DNA of 64,000 nucleotides from JAXIPB01 sp045403155. GTDB taxonomy: Bacteria > Actinomycetota > Actinomycetes > Mycobacteriales > Micromonosporaceae. The notes under the pieces are model-generated. The model was given only the letters and a program-made list of their open reading frames with translations, ran no database searches and had not been told where the DNA came from. Of this stretch, positions 34,539 through 44,706 are shown one piece after another. Location: NCBI GenBank assembly GCA_045403155.1, contig JAXIPB010000048.1, forward strand, positions 1 through 64,000. Direction: 5' to 3'. Made by a program: the position numbers and the translations under genes. How positions within the stretch are numbered: position 1 is the stretch's first letter; each line of letters begins with the position of its first letter.

Positions 34539-37500
34539 TCAGGTCGCGGCCGGGGCCGCCTTCGGCTGGCGCGGTCGACGCTTGGCGAAGCGCAGGTACA
34601 GCGTTGGCACCACGAAGAGGTTCAGTAGCGTCGACGTCACCAGACCGCCGAGGATAACCACCGCCATCGGGTGCTCGATCTCGTGGCCGGGAATATCGCC
34701 AAGAATCGCCAGCGGGATCAGCGCAAACCCCGTCGCGAGTGTGGTCATGAGGATGGGCGAGAGCCGCTCTTTCGCCCCGCGCAGCACGAGCTGCGGCCCG
34801 AAGGCCTCGCCCTCGTGCTTCTCCAGGTGCTGGCAGTGATTGATAAGCAGGATGCCGTTTCGAGCAGCGATACCCAACACGGTGAAGAAACCCACCAGCG
34901 AGCCCAGCGAGATGTTTCCGCCGGTGAAGAAGTACGCCGCGAGCACGCCGCCGATGAGTGCCGACGGCAGCGTGAGGAACGACAGCGTCGCGAGCCGCCA
35001 GCTGCGGAAGGAAGCCTGCAGCAGCAGGAAGATCACGATCACGACGATGATCGCGAGCCAGGTCAGCCGCTGGCTAGCGGCCTGACGCTCGGCGTACTCG
35101 CCGAGGATCTCGGTGTGGAACCCGCGATCGAGCTGAACCCCTTGAAGCTTCTGCTCGAGTTCCCGCACGATCGAGCCCAGGTCCCGGTCGCGAAAGTTTG
35201 CGTCAATGTCGATCTTTCGTGACTGACCGTCGTGCATGATGATGTTCGGTGTCGGGCGGATGGCGACGTCGGCGACTTCACCCAGAAGTACCTGTTTACC
35301 GCTCGGCGTATCGATCGGGAGAGTTCGGATGTCGGTCACGCTCTTCCGCGTGGCGGGCGTGCTCCAGACCTGCACGTCGTATGCCTTGCCGCCGCGGAAA
35401 ATGTCACCTACCTCCTCGCCGGCGATGAGCGTCGCCGCGGCGCGCCGGACGTCGCCCGGCTTAAGGCCATACCTCTCGGCGACGTCGAGTTTGACCTGCA
35501 CGTCCACTTGAGGGACGTCGGTCTGCAACGAGACATGCTCCTCAATCACGCCGTCGATCCCGCCGAGGATCTGTTTGATCTCGGCAGCCTTGGTGTAGAG
35601 CGTGGGCAGGTCGTCTCCGTAGAGCCGAACCACGATGGCGTCGCCGGATCCCGACAACACCTCCCGGATGCGCTCCTTGAGGTAGGTCTGCACATCGCGA
35701 CGAAGTCCTGGATAGCCCTGAACAACTTCGTCGATCTTGGCCAGGGTGGCGTCGTAGTCGGCGCTCGGGTCGATACTGATCCAGTTTTCGGTGAAGTTGA
35801 TGCCGACGGGCTCGTCCGCCAGGAGAGCTTGGCCGATGTGGGCGCCGAAGTTACGTACCCCCGGGATGGCACGGAGCTCTCGGCTCGCCGCCTCGGTAAT
35901 TCGCACCATCTCCGCGTGCGACGTGCTCGGCTCGGTCACCCAGTGCATCAGAAAGTCGCGCTCCTTGAAGTTGGGCAGGAGGGTCTGCCCTAGTCCCGGC
36001 AGCACGGCCAAGCCGGCGAGCACGATCACCGCGACCATGGCAAAGGCTCCGCGCGGCCGCTGCACGATCCGTGCGAGCGTGCGTTCATACCCGGCCTGGA
36101 GCCAGCGCACCAGCGGAGACTCACGCCGCTCAAGGGGCGCCTTGCGCAGCAGGATGAGGGCCAGCGCCGGCGTGACGGTGAGCGCGACGAGAAGCGAGGC
36201 CGCGACCGCCATCGTGTACGCCAGCGCGAGCGGCTGGAAGAATGCCCCCGTTAGCCCCTGGAGGAAGAAGATCGGCAGGGCCGACACGAGGATGATCAGC
36301 GTTGCGTACACGATCGGACCGCGTACCTCCAGCGAGGCGTTGAGAACGACGCTCGCGGCCGACCCGGTGCCGCCGGATCTCTTGTGCTGGCGCAGGCGGC
36401 GCATGATGTTCTCTATGTCGATGATGGCGTCGTCAACGACGACTCCCACCGCTATGACGAATCCGGCGAGAATCATCGTATTGAAGGTGGTGTCTCGCCA
36501 CAGGAGCACGAGGCCGGCGGCGACCAGCGACAGCGGGATGGAGATGATGCTGATCAGGGCGGTACGCCATTCGAACAGAAATGCTCCAAGAACGAGGATC
36601 ACCAGCAGGCAGCCGAGCACCAGCGCCCTGGTCAGGTTGTCTAGCGCGGTCTCGATGAACGTCGCGGGTCGGAAAATGGTCGTGTCGATCTCGATCCCGG
36701 ACAGTCCCGGCTTCAGCGCTTCGAGCGCCGCCTCGACCCGTTCGGTGACCTCGAGCGTGTTGCCCCACGGCAGTTTCTCAACGATCAGCATGAGCCCTGG
36801 GCCGTCGTTGATCACGGCATCTCCGATGAGCGGCTGGTGATCTTCGACTACCGAGGCGACGTCCCTGAGTCGGAGCCGCTCATCGCCCGCCTGCCGGACC
36901 ACGACCTCGCCGAGTTCCTCCGGCGTGGTAATCGGCAGGACGTGCTGCACGTCCATCCGCTGGTTGGGTGTGTCGATAAAACCTCCGGTTCCGATCACGG
37001 CGCCCTCGGAGAATCTGAGTAAGCCGGCGTCAAGGGCGTTGGCGGTAACCTCCATGACCTGGTTGAGTGAGACGTGGTGGGAGAGGAGTCGATCGGGCTC
37101 GACCTGAACCTGAAGCATCTGCAGCCGCTCGCCCCAGATTGCTACGTTGGCCACTCCAGGCACGCCCAACAGCTTCGCTCTGATCGTCCAGTACGAGATC
37201 ATGGACATCTCCATCAGAGACCGCTTCTCTGACGAGAGGCCAATCTTCATGACGCGACTCGTCGCCGACAGCGGCTGGATCATGGACGGAGGACTGGCCC
37301 ACGTCGGTAGCGACGCCGAAACAGTGGCCAGCCGCTCCTGCACCAGCTGGCGGGCGAGGATGAGGTCGGTGCCCGGCTCGAAGATCAGCTCGATCTGTGA
37401 CAGCTGGGCGAGGGAGCGTGATCTCATCTCGGCGAGGTTCTCGACCCCGTTGAGCGCTTCCTCCAGTGGCACCGTGACGAGACCCTCGACCTCTGTGGCT

Positions 37501-37670
37501 GATAGCCCCAGGCACGGCGTCTGAACCTCCACCTTTGGAGGGGCGAACTCGGGAAACACATCGACTGAAGCGGATCCCAGTTGACCGAAACCGACCACCA
37601 TGATCCCTGCGGCCACGGCCACCACGAGCACCCGAAATCTGAGGCTGGTGCCTACGATCCATCGCATCAT
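34539..37670 (-). CDS. HME-type RND efflux permease (RND-B, CusA/CzcA-like)
   Basis: 1043 aa with 12 predicted membrane helices and two large extracytoplasmic loops. The TM4 region around residue 410 reads VGVVVDDAIIDIENIMRRL, keeping the conserved Asp and Glu thought to relay protons in CzcA-type pumps. Loop motifs such as NVAIWGERLQMLQV and PLIGDAVINDGPG follow the family. In Gram-negatives these pumps export Cu, Ag, Zn, Co or Cd through a tripartite channel. Here there is no outer membrane gene. It lies 21 bases after the mini-adaptor lipoprotein gene. The metal is unknown. Confidence 0.9.
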   Translation of the reverse strand: MMRWIVGTSLRFRVLVVAVAAGIMVVGFGQLGSASVDVFPEFAPPKVEVQTPCLGLSATEVEGLVTVPLEEALNGVENLAEMRSRSLAQLSQIELIFEPGTDLILARQLVQERLATVSASLPTWASPPSMIQPLSATSRVMKIGLSSEKRSLMEMSMISYWTIRAKLLGVPGVANVAIWGERLQMLQVQVEPDRLLSHHVSLNQVMEVTANALDAGLLRFSEGAVIGTGGFIDTPNQRMDVQHVLPITTPEELGEVVVRQAGDERLRLRDVASVVEDHQPLIGDAVINDGPGLMLIVEKLPWGNTLEVTERVEAALEALKPGLSGIEIDTTIFRPATFIETALDNLTRALVLGCLLVILVLGAFLFEWRTALISIISIPLSLVAAGLVLLWRDTTFNTMILAGFVIAVGVVVDDAIIDIENIMRRLRQHKRSGGTGSAASVVLNASLEVRGPIVYATLIILVSALPIFFLQGLTGAFFQPLALAYTMAVAASLLVALTVTPALALILLRKAPLERRESPLVRWLQAGYERTLARIVQRPRGAFAMVAVIVLAGLAVLPGLGQTLLPNFKERDFLMHWVTEPSTSHAEMVRITEAASRELRAIPGVRNFGAHIGQALLADEPVGINFTENWISIDPSADYDATLAKIDEVVQGYPGLRRDVQTYLKERIREVLSGSGDAIVVRLYGDDLPTLYTKAAEIKQILGGIDGVIEEHVSLQTDVPQVDVQVKLDVAERYGLKPGDVRRAAATLIAGEEVGDIFRGGKAYDVQVWSTPATRKSVTDIRTLPIDTPSGKQVLLGEVADVAIRPTPNIIMHDGQSRKIDIDANFRDRDLGSIVRELEQKLQGVQLDRGFHTEILGEYAERQAASQRLTWLAIIVVIVIFLLLQASFRSWRLATLSFLTLPSALIGGVLAAYFFTGGNISLGSLVGFFTVLGIAARNGILLINHCQHLEKHEGEAFGPQLVLRGAKERLSPILMTTLATGFALIPLAILGDIPGHEIEHPMAVVILGGLVTSTLLNLFVVPTLYLRFAKRRPRQPKAAPAAT

Positions 37671-37691
37671 GGCCCGGCCTCCCTCACGCGC

Positions 37692-38156
37692 TCACTTACC
37701 GACGCCGACTTCGAGGCCGTACAGCTCGGCCACGCCGACCGTCACGATCGTGGTGCCCACGGCGGGCCCGTCGGAGAGCAGGACACGGTCGCCTTCGACG
37801 CGGTCGACGCTCACCCGTAGGCGCATGAAGACCAACGGCTCCGAGCTGCCGAACACCCAATTCGCGCCCTTTGCGTCGTACAGGAGCGCGGCGTACGGGA
37901 TGACCTTGTAGGCCCTTCCTGCGACCGTCGTCTGGCTGACCTGGGCGGTCTTGATGCCGAGCCGCTGCGCCGCTTTCTCCACCAGCGTCACCTTCTTGAC
38001 ATCGGAACCGGCAATCTGCTCAACCGTTGCGGGGCTCGCCGTCGCTGAATCGGCAGGCTGCGTGCCGCAGGCGGCCAACGACAGGTGGGCCCCGGCAACG
38101 AGGATGGCAACCGCAAGCCGGCCCTTTGTTGATACGTGCAGACACATGACTCTCAC
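37692..38156 (-). CDS. Miniature RND adaptor lipoprotein
   Basis: 154 aa. An N-terminal signal ends in a lipobox-like LAAC (Cys near residue 30), so it is probably lipid-anchored outside the membrane. The body matches only the last part of CusB/MFP adaptors: VEKAAQRLGIKTAQV, then VIPYAALLYDAKGANWVF and VEGDRVLLSDGPAVGTTIVTVG. The alpha-hairpin and lipoyl domains that normally reach an outer-membrane channel are absent. Its ATG overlaps the stop of RND-A by 4 bases, so it is coupled to it and sits between two pumps. Confidence 0.82.
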   Translation of the reverse strand: MRVMCLHVSTKGRLAVAILVAGAHLSLAACGTQPADSATASPATVEQIAGSDVKKVTLVEKAAQRLGIKTAQVSQTTVAGRAYKVIPYAALLYDAKGANWVFGSSEPLVFMRLRVSVDRVEGDRVLLSDGPAVGTTIVTVGVAELYGLEVGVGK

Positions 38157-41100
38157 GCTTCCCTTTGAACCGGCCGACCGTCGCCTGCGATGGCGGCGGC
38201 GCTGCTACGGTGCCCGAACCGCGCGTAGAGGGCGGGCACGACGAACAGGTTGAACAGCGCCGACGTCAGCAGTCCGCCGATGATGACGATGCTCATCGGG
38301 CGCAGAAACTCGAAGCCCGGCCGATTGCCCAAGAACAGCAGCGGCGTCAGCGCGAGGCCGATGGTCAGCAGCGACCACAGCGTGGCCGGCAGCCGCTCCT
38401 GCGAACCGCGCAGAACCGTCCCAGTCAGCGATGCACGACCCGTCGGCTGCTCATCTACGGGCGGCGGCTCGCTGGTTCGCTGCCAGGTACGGACGAGCAG
38501 GACCATGTCTCGTACCGTCACGGCAAGTACCACCAAGAGTCCGGCGAGTACGGCCATCGAGCTCGGGTCGCTGCCGAACGCGCCAAGTAGCCCCGCCGCG
38601 AGCACGCCACCGGCCAGCGCCATCGGCAGGGGTAGGAAGAGGGCGATCGCGAGCCGCCAGCTCGAGAAGCACGCCTGCAGCAGCAGGAAGATCGCAATCG
38701 CGGCGGCGAGGCCGAACCACCAGCTCTCGCGCCGATCATCCTGACGCTGGGCGTAGTTGCCGAGCATCTCGGCGTGGTACTCAACCGGGAACTCGACCTT
38801 CTTGAGTTGGTCGGCGATGTCCGCGGCGACGGCGCCCGGGGCCCGCCCCTGCACCTGGGTGGATACGTCGAGATAGCGGGAGACCGCCTCGTGCCGGATT
38901 CCGGTCGGGTTGGACACGATTCGCACATCGGCGACGTCGCCGAGCTTCACATGACCGCCCTGCGGAGTATCGATCAGCAGGTTACGGACGGCGGCCGGAT
39001 TCTGCCGGATCGACGGATCTCCCCAGACGACGACGTCGAAGACCTTCTGCTCCTCGAAGAGATTGCCGACGGCCACCCCGGACAGCAGCGTCGCGGCCGC
39101 CCGGCGCACATCGCCCGGCTTGATTCCGTGCGCCTCCGCCCGGGCGAGGTCGACCTCAATCTGGATGGTCGGCTCCTCGGACCCTTGCTCGACGGTCGCG
39201 TTGGCGGTGCCGTCGACTCCTGACACGAGTTGGCGCACCTGATCCGCTTTCTGCTGGAGCACCGCCAGGTCCTGTCCGTACACGCGCACGACGATGTCCG
39301 CCCCAGCGGGCGGGCGCTCCCGTGCGGCGACCGCCTCGGGGAACGTGGACACCGTGTGGATCATTCCGGCGTAGCCGTTGACGACGTCGCGGATCGCCTC
39401 CGTGGTCGCCGGATAGTCGGCTTCGGGATCGATGTTCACCCAGATCTCGCCAGAGTTGATGTCGACAACTTGATCTGAGGTAATTGCGCGGCCGAGATGG
39501 GCGCCGACGTTACGCACGCCCGCGGTCGCCTTCAGCTCCTGTATCGCCTGCTCGGTCACGCGGATCATCTCGGGCCGGGAGGTGCCGGGCACCGCCTCCC
39601 AGGCGATCACGACATCCCGATCCTGCGTGCGCGGCAGCAGCTGGCGTCCGCCAAGCCAGGGCAGCGCGGCGACCCCGGCAACGATGAGAACTGCCGCGAC
39701 GCCGATGGTCCATGAGGACCGACCCACCACGCGGGAGAGCAGATTTCGATATCCCGCACTCAGTGCGCCGATCCACGGTGCGACCGGGTTGGGTGCCTTC
39801 CGGCCGGGGCTCAGCACCAGCATGGCGAGCGCCGGTGTGACAGTGAGGGCGACGGCGAACGATGCGAGGACTGCCCAGAGATACGACGAGGCGAGCGGGC
39901 TGAGAAGGGCACCGGTGACTCCGCCACGGAGCAGGAGCGGCGCGGCCGCAGCCGCGATCATCAAGGTGGCGAAGATGAGAGGCCCGCGCACCTCCAGGGA
40001 GGCGTTGATGATCACTTGCGCGATGGATCGCCCGTCCTCGGCCGCCTTGCGCTCCGAGACCCTCCTGGCGATGTGCTCGGTGTCCACAATGGCGTCGCTG
40101 ACGATGACCGCGACGGCCATCATGAGGCCGGCGAGGATGATGCCATTGAAGGTCACGCCCTGCAAAGTGAGCACGAGTCCGGCAATCGTGAGTGATAGTG
40201 GGATCGCCGCCGCGCTGATCAACGCGGTCCGCCAGGAGAAGAAGAGCGCGACAAGCAACAGGAGCACTATGAGCCCGCCAAGTAGCACCGCCAGTGACAG
40301 TCCATCCAACGCGGCGTCAACATAGGACGCCGGTCGATAGAGACTGGTGTCGATTTTGATGCCGGCGAGTCCCGGGGCCATCGAATCGAGCGCGGCCTCC
40401 ACGTCGCGGGTCACATCGGCCGTGCTCGCTCCGGGGAATTTCTCGATGACGAGCATGAGGCCTGGACCACCATCGACAACGGCATCGCCGATGAGCGGCT
40501 GGTGGTCCTCCACGACCGTGGCCACATCGCCGAGGCGTAGCTTCTTCTCCTCGACGATGACCCGGGAGAGATCCTCCGGCGTCGTGATCGGCAACACGTG
40601 CCGAATGCCGAGTCGCTGGTTGGGGGTGTCGATGAAGCCGCCAGTGCCCGGCGTGGATGCCTCCACGAACGTCAGCGGCGACACCCACAGCGCGTTACCG
40701 GTGGTCTCGATGACCTGATTCAGCGTGACGCCCTTCGTGCGCAGTCTCTCCGGGTCGACCAACACCTGCAACTGTCGCTCCCGCTGTCCCCAGATCGACA
40801 CGTTGGCAACGCCCGGGACACCCAGCAGGCGGGGCTTGATCCGCCACCGGGCGAGAACCGACATGTCGATCGCCGAGACGTCGGTGGCCGTAAGCCCAAC
40901 CATGAGCAGACGGTTGGTCGTGGAGAGCGGCTGAAGCATCGTCGGCGACCCGGAGACCTGCGGAAGGCCGTGGGCCTGGGTCAGTCGTTCCTGCACGACC
41001 TGGCGGGCACGGAGCACGTTCGTGCCCGGCTCGAAGATCAGCTCGACCGACGATAGGCCGGCCACGGAGACCGAGTGAATCTCGTCAAGCCAGGCGACCC

Positions 41101-41326
41101 CATTGAGCAGGTCCTGCTCGAGCGGGACCGTGATGAGTTGCTCGACCTCGACGGCGGACAAGCCGAGCGCCTCCGTCTGTATCTGAACGCGCGTCGGAGC
41201 CACCTCAGGCAGTACGTCCACGGGCGCGCTCCGCAGCTGGACGATGCCAATCCCGAGGAGGAGAACGGCGAGCGGCAACACCAGGAGTCTGAAGTTGACG
41301 CTTGCCCCAACGATCCACCGCATCAT
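38153..41326 (-). CDS. HME-type RND efflux permease (RND-A, CusA/CzcA-like)
   Basis: 1057 aa, same architecture as RND-B and clearly a paralogue (both open with MMRWIVG and share the NVxIWGxR and PLIGDAV segments). TM4 near residue 409 reads VAVIVSDAIVDTEHIARRV: Ser replaces the usually conserved Asp, although the next residue is Asp. Many loop residues are less conserved than in RND-B. The two pumps may work as separate complexes or as a mixed trimer. The gene follows a secreted protein by 34 bases and overlaps the adaptor gene. Confidence 0.9.
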   Translation of the reverse strand: MMRWIVGASVNFRLLVLPLAVLLLGIGIVQLRSAPVDVLPEVAPTRVQIQTEALGLSAVEVEQLITVPLEQDLLNGVAWLDEIHSVSVAGLSSVELIFEPGTNVLRARQVVQERLTQAHGLPQVSGSPTMLQPLSTTNRLLMVGLTATDVSAIDMSVLARWRIKPRLLGVPGVANVSIWGQRERQLQVLVDPERLRTKGVTLNQVIETTGNALWVSPLTFVEASTPGTGGFIDTPNQRLGIRHVLPITTPEDLSRVIVEEKKLRLGDVATVVEDHQPLIGDAVVDGGPGLMLVIEKFPGASTADVTRDVEAALDSMAPGLAGIKIDTSLYRPASYVDAALDGLSLAVLLGGLIVLLLLVALFFSWRTALISAAAIPLSLTIAGLVLTLQGVTFNGIILAGLMMAVAVIVSDAIVDTEHIARRVSERKAAEDGRSIAQVIINASLEVRGPLIFATLMIAAAAAPLLLRGGVTGALLSPLASSYLWAVLASFAVALTVTPALAMLVLSPGRKAPNPVAPWIGALSAGYRNLLSRVVGRSSWTIGVAAVLIVAGVAALPWLGGRQLLPRTQDRDVVIAWEAVPGTSRPEMIRVTEQAIQELKATAGVRNVGAHLGRAITSDQVVDINSGEIWVNIDPEADYPATTEAIRDVVNGYAGMIHTVSTFPEAVAARERPPAGADIVVRVYGQDLAVLQQKADQVRQLVSGVDGTANATVEQGSEEPTIQIEVDLARAEAHGIKPGDVRRAAATLLSGVAVGNLFEEQKVFDVVVWGDPSIRQNPAAVRNLLIDTPQGGHVKLGDVADVRIVSNPTGIRHEAVSRYLDVSTQVQGRAPGAVAADIADQLKKVEFPVEYHAEMLGNYAQRQDDRRESWWFGLAAAIAIFLLLQACFSSWRLAIALFLPLPMALAGGVLAAGLLGAFGSDPSSMAVLAGLLVVLAVTVRDMVLLVRTWQRTSEPPPVDEQPTGRASLTGTVLRGSQERLPATLWSLLTIGLALTPLLFLGNRPGFEFLRPMSIVIIGGLLTSALFNLFVVPALYARFGHRSSAAAIAGDGRPVQREA

Positions 41327-41360
41327 GCCTGCTGTCCCTTCCCGCGCATGCCGGGCGTGC

Positions 41361-42404
41361 CTACGCCTGGGCCGACTGGCAGGCCCGGGCGGGCGCCGTG
41401 GTCTGGTAGACCTCGCTGACCTCGTAGGCGCGCCGTTCGAGTCGGAGCGCGGCCCCGTTGGCCTCCTGCAGTTCGTTCTCGCTGAGCGTGGTGGTGCTCG
41501 TCCGCTCCAATGTCTCGACGGCGTTGCCGCCGAGCGGCGCGATCTTGATGAGTCCCGTGCCTCGGGCGTAGTACTTAAGCTGGTGGCCGCTCGCCGGGTC
41601 CAGCGGGCTGGACTCGTCGACGACGAGCACGCGGCGGAAGCAGGTGCCGTCGATGCATGTTGTCGCGTGCGTGTCAGCCACCGTGGCGCAGTCCAGGAAC
41701 TCGACCTCGGGCGCGAAACCCTGCATGAAGCTGGCTCCTACGCGGGGATGGCCGGGCACGAGGATGCCGGCCTCGGCGTCGGCCTGACCGGATATCCACG
41801 TGCTGGGCGCCCCGACGAATTCGCCGTCCTCGAACTCCTCGGGGTATTCGCCCATGGTCCACACGTTGCCGTGCTTGTCCTGTGCGAAGAACGCGAGCTC
41901 GGACTCCACAAGTTGGCCGTCACTGAAGTCGTCGTCCCAGATCACCCGCGTGTTTACGCCGTTGATGACCTTGGTGAGGTTGGTGACCGTGAAGACGACC
42001 CGGTGTGGCACGGGGCCGTCACCATCATCGACGAAGCCGTCAAAGACGACCCTCGTGCCGGGGCGTAGCGAGAACCAGCGGTTGTCGATATCGGTCGAAT
42101 CTTTGAACATCCGCGGATCGAAACGCGTATCGGTGCCGCACGCGTCCGCAGTAGCACTGCCCGCCTTGCCACGTGCTGCAGCCGCTCGATGCGAGGGTTT
42201 GGGCGTGGCACGGGATCCGAGACCCATACTGGACCCGAGCCGTGCCAGTTTCTCGGCGGCACGGGTTGACGGTTGCGGACCCCCGTGCCCGCGGCCAGGG
42301 CTGGCCGATGCCTGCGTGGCGGGTGTGGCGAAGGTAAGGGCTGCAGCCGCGGCAAGCAGTGCAATCAGGGGGCGGGCGCGATGGGGGGAGGACTCATGGG
42401 CCAC
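41361..42404 (-). CDS. Secreted protein of unknown function, first gene of RND operon
   Basis: 347 aa. A signal peptide is likely (ALLAAAAALTFATPATQASA, about 14-33). A basic low-complexity stretch (about 35-85) follows, then a folded domain of about 250 residues rich in Asp, Trp and aromatic residues (FFAQDKHGNVWTMGEYPEEF, MQGFAPEVEFLDCATVAD). Three to five Cys suggest disulfides. I do not recognise a named family. Its position, 34 bases before RND-A on the same strand, suggests an extracytoplasmic partner or substrate-handling protein of the pumps. Confidence 0.7.
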   Translation of the reverse strand: MAHESSPHRARPLIALLAAAAALTFATPATQASASPGRGHGGPQPSTRAAEKLARLGSSMGLGSRATPKPSHRAAAARGKAGSATADACGTDTRFDPRMFKDSTDIDNRWFSLRPGTRVVFDGFVDDGDGPVPHRVVFTVTNLTKVINGVNTRVIWDDDFSDGQLVESELAFFAQDKHGNVWTMGEYPEEFEDGEFVGAPSTWISGQADAEAGILVPGHPRVGASFMQGFAPEVEFLDCATVADTHATTCIDGTCFRRVLVVDESSPLDPASGHQLKYYARGTGLIKIAPLGGNAVETLERTSTTTLSENELQEANGAALRLERRAYEVSEVYQTTAPARACQSAQA

Positions 42405-42526
42405 GGTTGACCTTTCCGGTCAGATGGATAAGCACTGGACCACATGATTGCCAAAAGATGGGATGAGAGTGAGCGATTTGGAAAAAATCAGGAAAAGCGA
42501 CAACACTGCGCCCACCGACTGCCCAC

Positions 42527-44677
42527 TTAGGAGGCGCCGTAGCGGGCGGTTTCACTCGTCGGGGCGGTGAAATACCGAACCTCGGTGCCCGCCAGCCCTC
42601 GCCGCAGCAGGCCGGAGACCGTCTGTATCGGTTTCCATGAGTTTCCGTCGCCGGCGACATGGAACGGGTTGTCCGGGTCGGCGATGAAACTCGCCGCGGT
42701 CAGGCCGGGAGTCATCCCGACGAACCAGGCCGAGCGGGTGTCGTCCGTTGTACCCGTCTTTCCGGCCACGGGCCTGCCCACCGAGCCGAAGACACCAGAG
42801 GCCGTCGACCAGCCACCGCAGCTGCCCCGGGCGGCCCCGTAGCCGGTGACGCAGCGGGCCGCGTCGACCGCAGCGCGCGCGACCTCCGGGCGTACGGCCT
42901 GGTTGCAGTTGGGTGTTGCCGCGGCGACGGGTTTGCCGGTGGGGTCGATGATGCTGTTCACCGGCGTTGGTTCACAGTAGCGTCCGTCGGCCGCCAGCGT
43001 CGCGTACGCGTTGGCCATCTCGAGCGGGGTCGTGTCGGCTACGCCGAGGGTGAAGGCGCCCCAGCCGTTGGCCCGCGCGGGTGACGCCATCGTCTGGTCG
43101 ATGTCGGTGTGCCAGGTCAGGCCGAACCGCTCCGCCATGCGCACCGCCCGCTCAGCGCCGATCGCCTGCTCGAGCTTGACGAAGAACGTGTTGACCGACT
43201 TGCCAAAGCCGGACCACATGGTTTGGACGCCGACCATCGCCGCGCTTGCGTTCCGCGGGCACCAACGGTTGTGGCCGCAGCGGCTTGGGTCAGTCTCACC
43301 GGCCGGATAAATCGACTGCAGTTGCATCGGCGCGTTGATTTTGGTGTTCAGCGGCATACCCAGGTCGAGAGCGGCCACCAACGTAAAGATCTTGAATGTG
43401 GAGCCGGCCTGGTACCCCGGCATGTCGCCGCCGCCTAGCAACGGGGCCACCGTGTTGGGGTAGCTGCTCCTCGCGTCGGCGTCGTCGAATCGCCAATCCG
43501 ACTGCGATCCGTTGTTGCGCTGGTCGAGGCTGTATCGGCGATTCACGGCAGCCGCTTTGATCTTGCCGGTGCCGGGCTCGATCGCAACCACCCCGAGCGC
43601 GTACGAGGAGCCGATCCGTTGCTTCGAGGTGACCTCGCGCATCGCGATGCGCTGCAGCCGCGGGTCCAGCGACGTCACGATGGTGTAGCCGCCGCGGCGG
43701 AGGTTCTCCAACCGCTGCAGCGGTGTGGTGCCGAACGCCTCCTGCTGACGCCACCAGTTCTTGAACATGTCGCAGAAGTAGCCCCAGTCGTTGTGTGCCG
43801 AGTCGACCGAGACGCAGTCGTTGGATGGAGTGGTCAACCGGAGGGAGATCGGCTGCTTCTTCGTCCTGGCCGCCAACTCGGGCGAGAGATACTGGATCTC
43901 CATCATGCGGTCGATGACGTAGTTTCGCCGCTCAAGTGCGGGTGAGTTGTTCCGACCTGCCGGGTCGTAGGTCGACGGAGCCTTGACCAGCCCGGCCAGC
44001 ATCGCGGCCTCGGCGAGGGTCAGATTCTTTGGCTGCTTGGAGAAGTAGACCTCGGCGGCCGCGAATATCCCGTACGCCCGGTGTCCGAAGTAGGCAACGT
44101 TGAGATAGCGCTCGAGGATCTGCTCCTTAGTGAGCTCCCTCTCCACCGACACCGCGAGACGCATCTCCTTGAGCTTGCGGGCAGTTGACTGCTCGGTGGC
44201 TTCGGTCACCTGCTGCGGCGTCTCGGCGGAGTCGCGCTGGACGTTGCGTACGTACTGCATGGTCAGGGTGGAGGCACCCTGCGACACCCCACCCGCCTGG
44301 TGGTTCGCGATGAACGCGCGCATGACGCCCTTCACGTCGACGCCTCGGTGCTCAAAAAACCGGGAGTCCTCGCTCGCCACGATCGCCCGGATCATGTTCG
44401 GCGAGATCTGCGCCAGCGGCACATATGTGCGGTACTCCTCGTAGAACTGCGTGATCATCGTCTTTCCGTCGGCCGCGTAGATCTTCGTGACCTGGGCCGG
44501 GGGTGTCGTGCGGAGCTTGTCCGGCATGCGATCGATGAAGTCGCCGACGGCGAGGGCCCCGAGGCCGCCGACCGCCGCCATTGGAAAGGCGAAGGCGGCC
44601 ACGGCGATGCCCGTGATCAGGCCGGCTCGGAGCAGTGGGGCAAGATAGCTAGAAACCTTCAGCGTCCGCGTCAGCAC
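42527..44677 (-). CDS. Class A penicillin-binding protein (bifunctional)
   Basis: About 716 aa. One N-terminal membrane helix (about 15-45). The GT51 transglycosylase domain has the catalytic Glu in ASEDSRFFEHRGVD (about 100) and GASTLTMQYVRN. The transpeptidase has the SxxK motif in GSTFKIFTL (about 425), SxN as SVN (about 492) and KTGT (about 637). It polymerises and cross-links peptidoglycan. No PASTA domains are at the C-terminus. The start is uncertain: I used the GTG at 44677, which clears the divergent cobC-like gene; a TTG slightly upstream is possible. Confidence 0.9.
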   Translation of the reverse strand: MLTRTLKVSSYLAPLLRAGLITGIAVAAFAFPMAAVGGLGALAVGDFIDRMPDKLRTTPPAQVTKIYAADGKTMITQFYEEYRTYVPLAQISPNMIRAIVASEDSRFFEHRGVDVKGVMRAFIANHQAGGVSQGASTLTMQYVRNVQRDSAETPQQVTEATEQSTARKLKEMRLAVSVERELTKEQILERYLNVAYFGHRAYGIFAAAEVYFSKQPKNLTLAEAAMLAGLVKAPSTYDPAGRNNSPALERRNYVIDRMMEIQYLSPELAARTKKQPISLRLTTPSNDCVSVDSAHNDWGYFCDMFKNWWRQQEAFGTTPLQRLENLRRGGYTIVTSLDPRLQRIAMREVTSKQRIGSSYALGVVAIEPGTGKIKAAAVNRRYSLDQRNNGSQSDWRFDDADARSSYPNTVAPLLGGGDMPGYQAGSTFKIFTLVAALDLGMPLNTKINAPMQLQSIYPAGETDPSRCGHNRWCPRNASAAMVGVQTMWSGFGKSVNTFFVKLEQAIGAERAVRMAERFGLTWHTDIDQTMASPARANGWGAFTLGVADTTPLEMANAYATLAADGRYCEPTPVNSIIDPTGKPVAAATPNCNQAVRPEVARAAVDAARCVTGYGAARGSCGGWSTASGVFGSVGRPVAGKTGTTDDTRSAWFVGMTPGLTAASFIADPDNPFHVAGDGNSWKPIQTVSGLLRRGLAGTEVRYFTAPTSETARYGAS

Positions 44678-44706
44678 TCCTAGAAAATAGGACAAATACG
44701 GACTCA

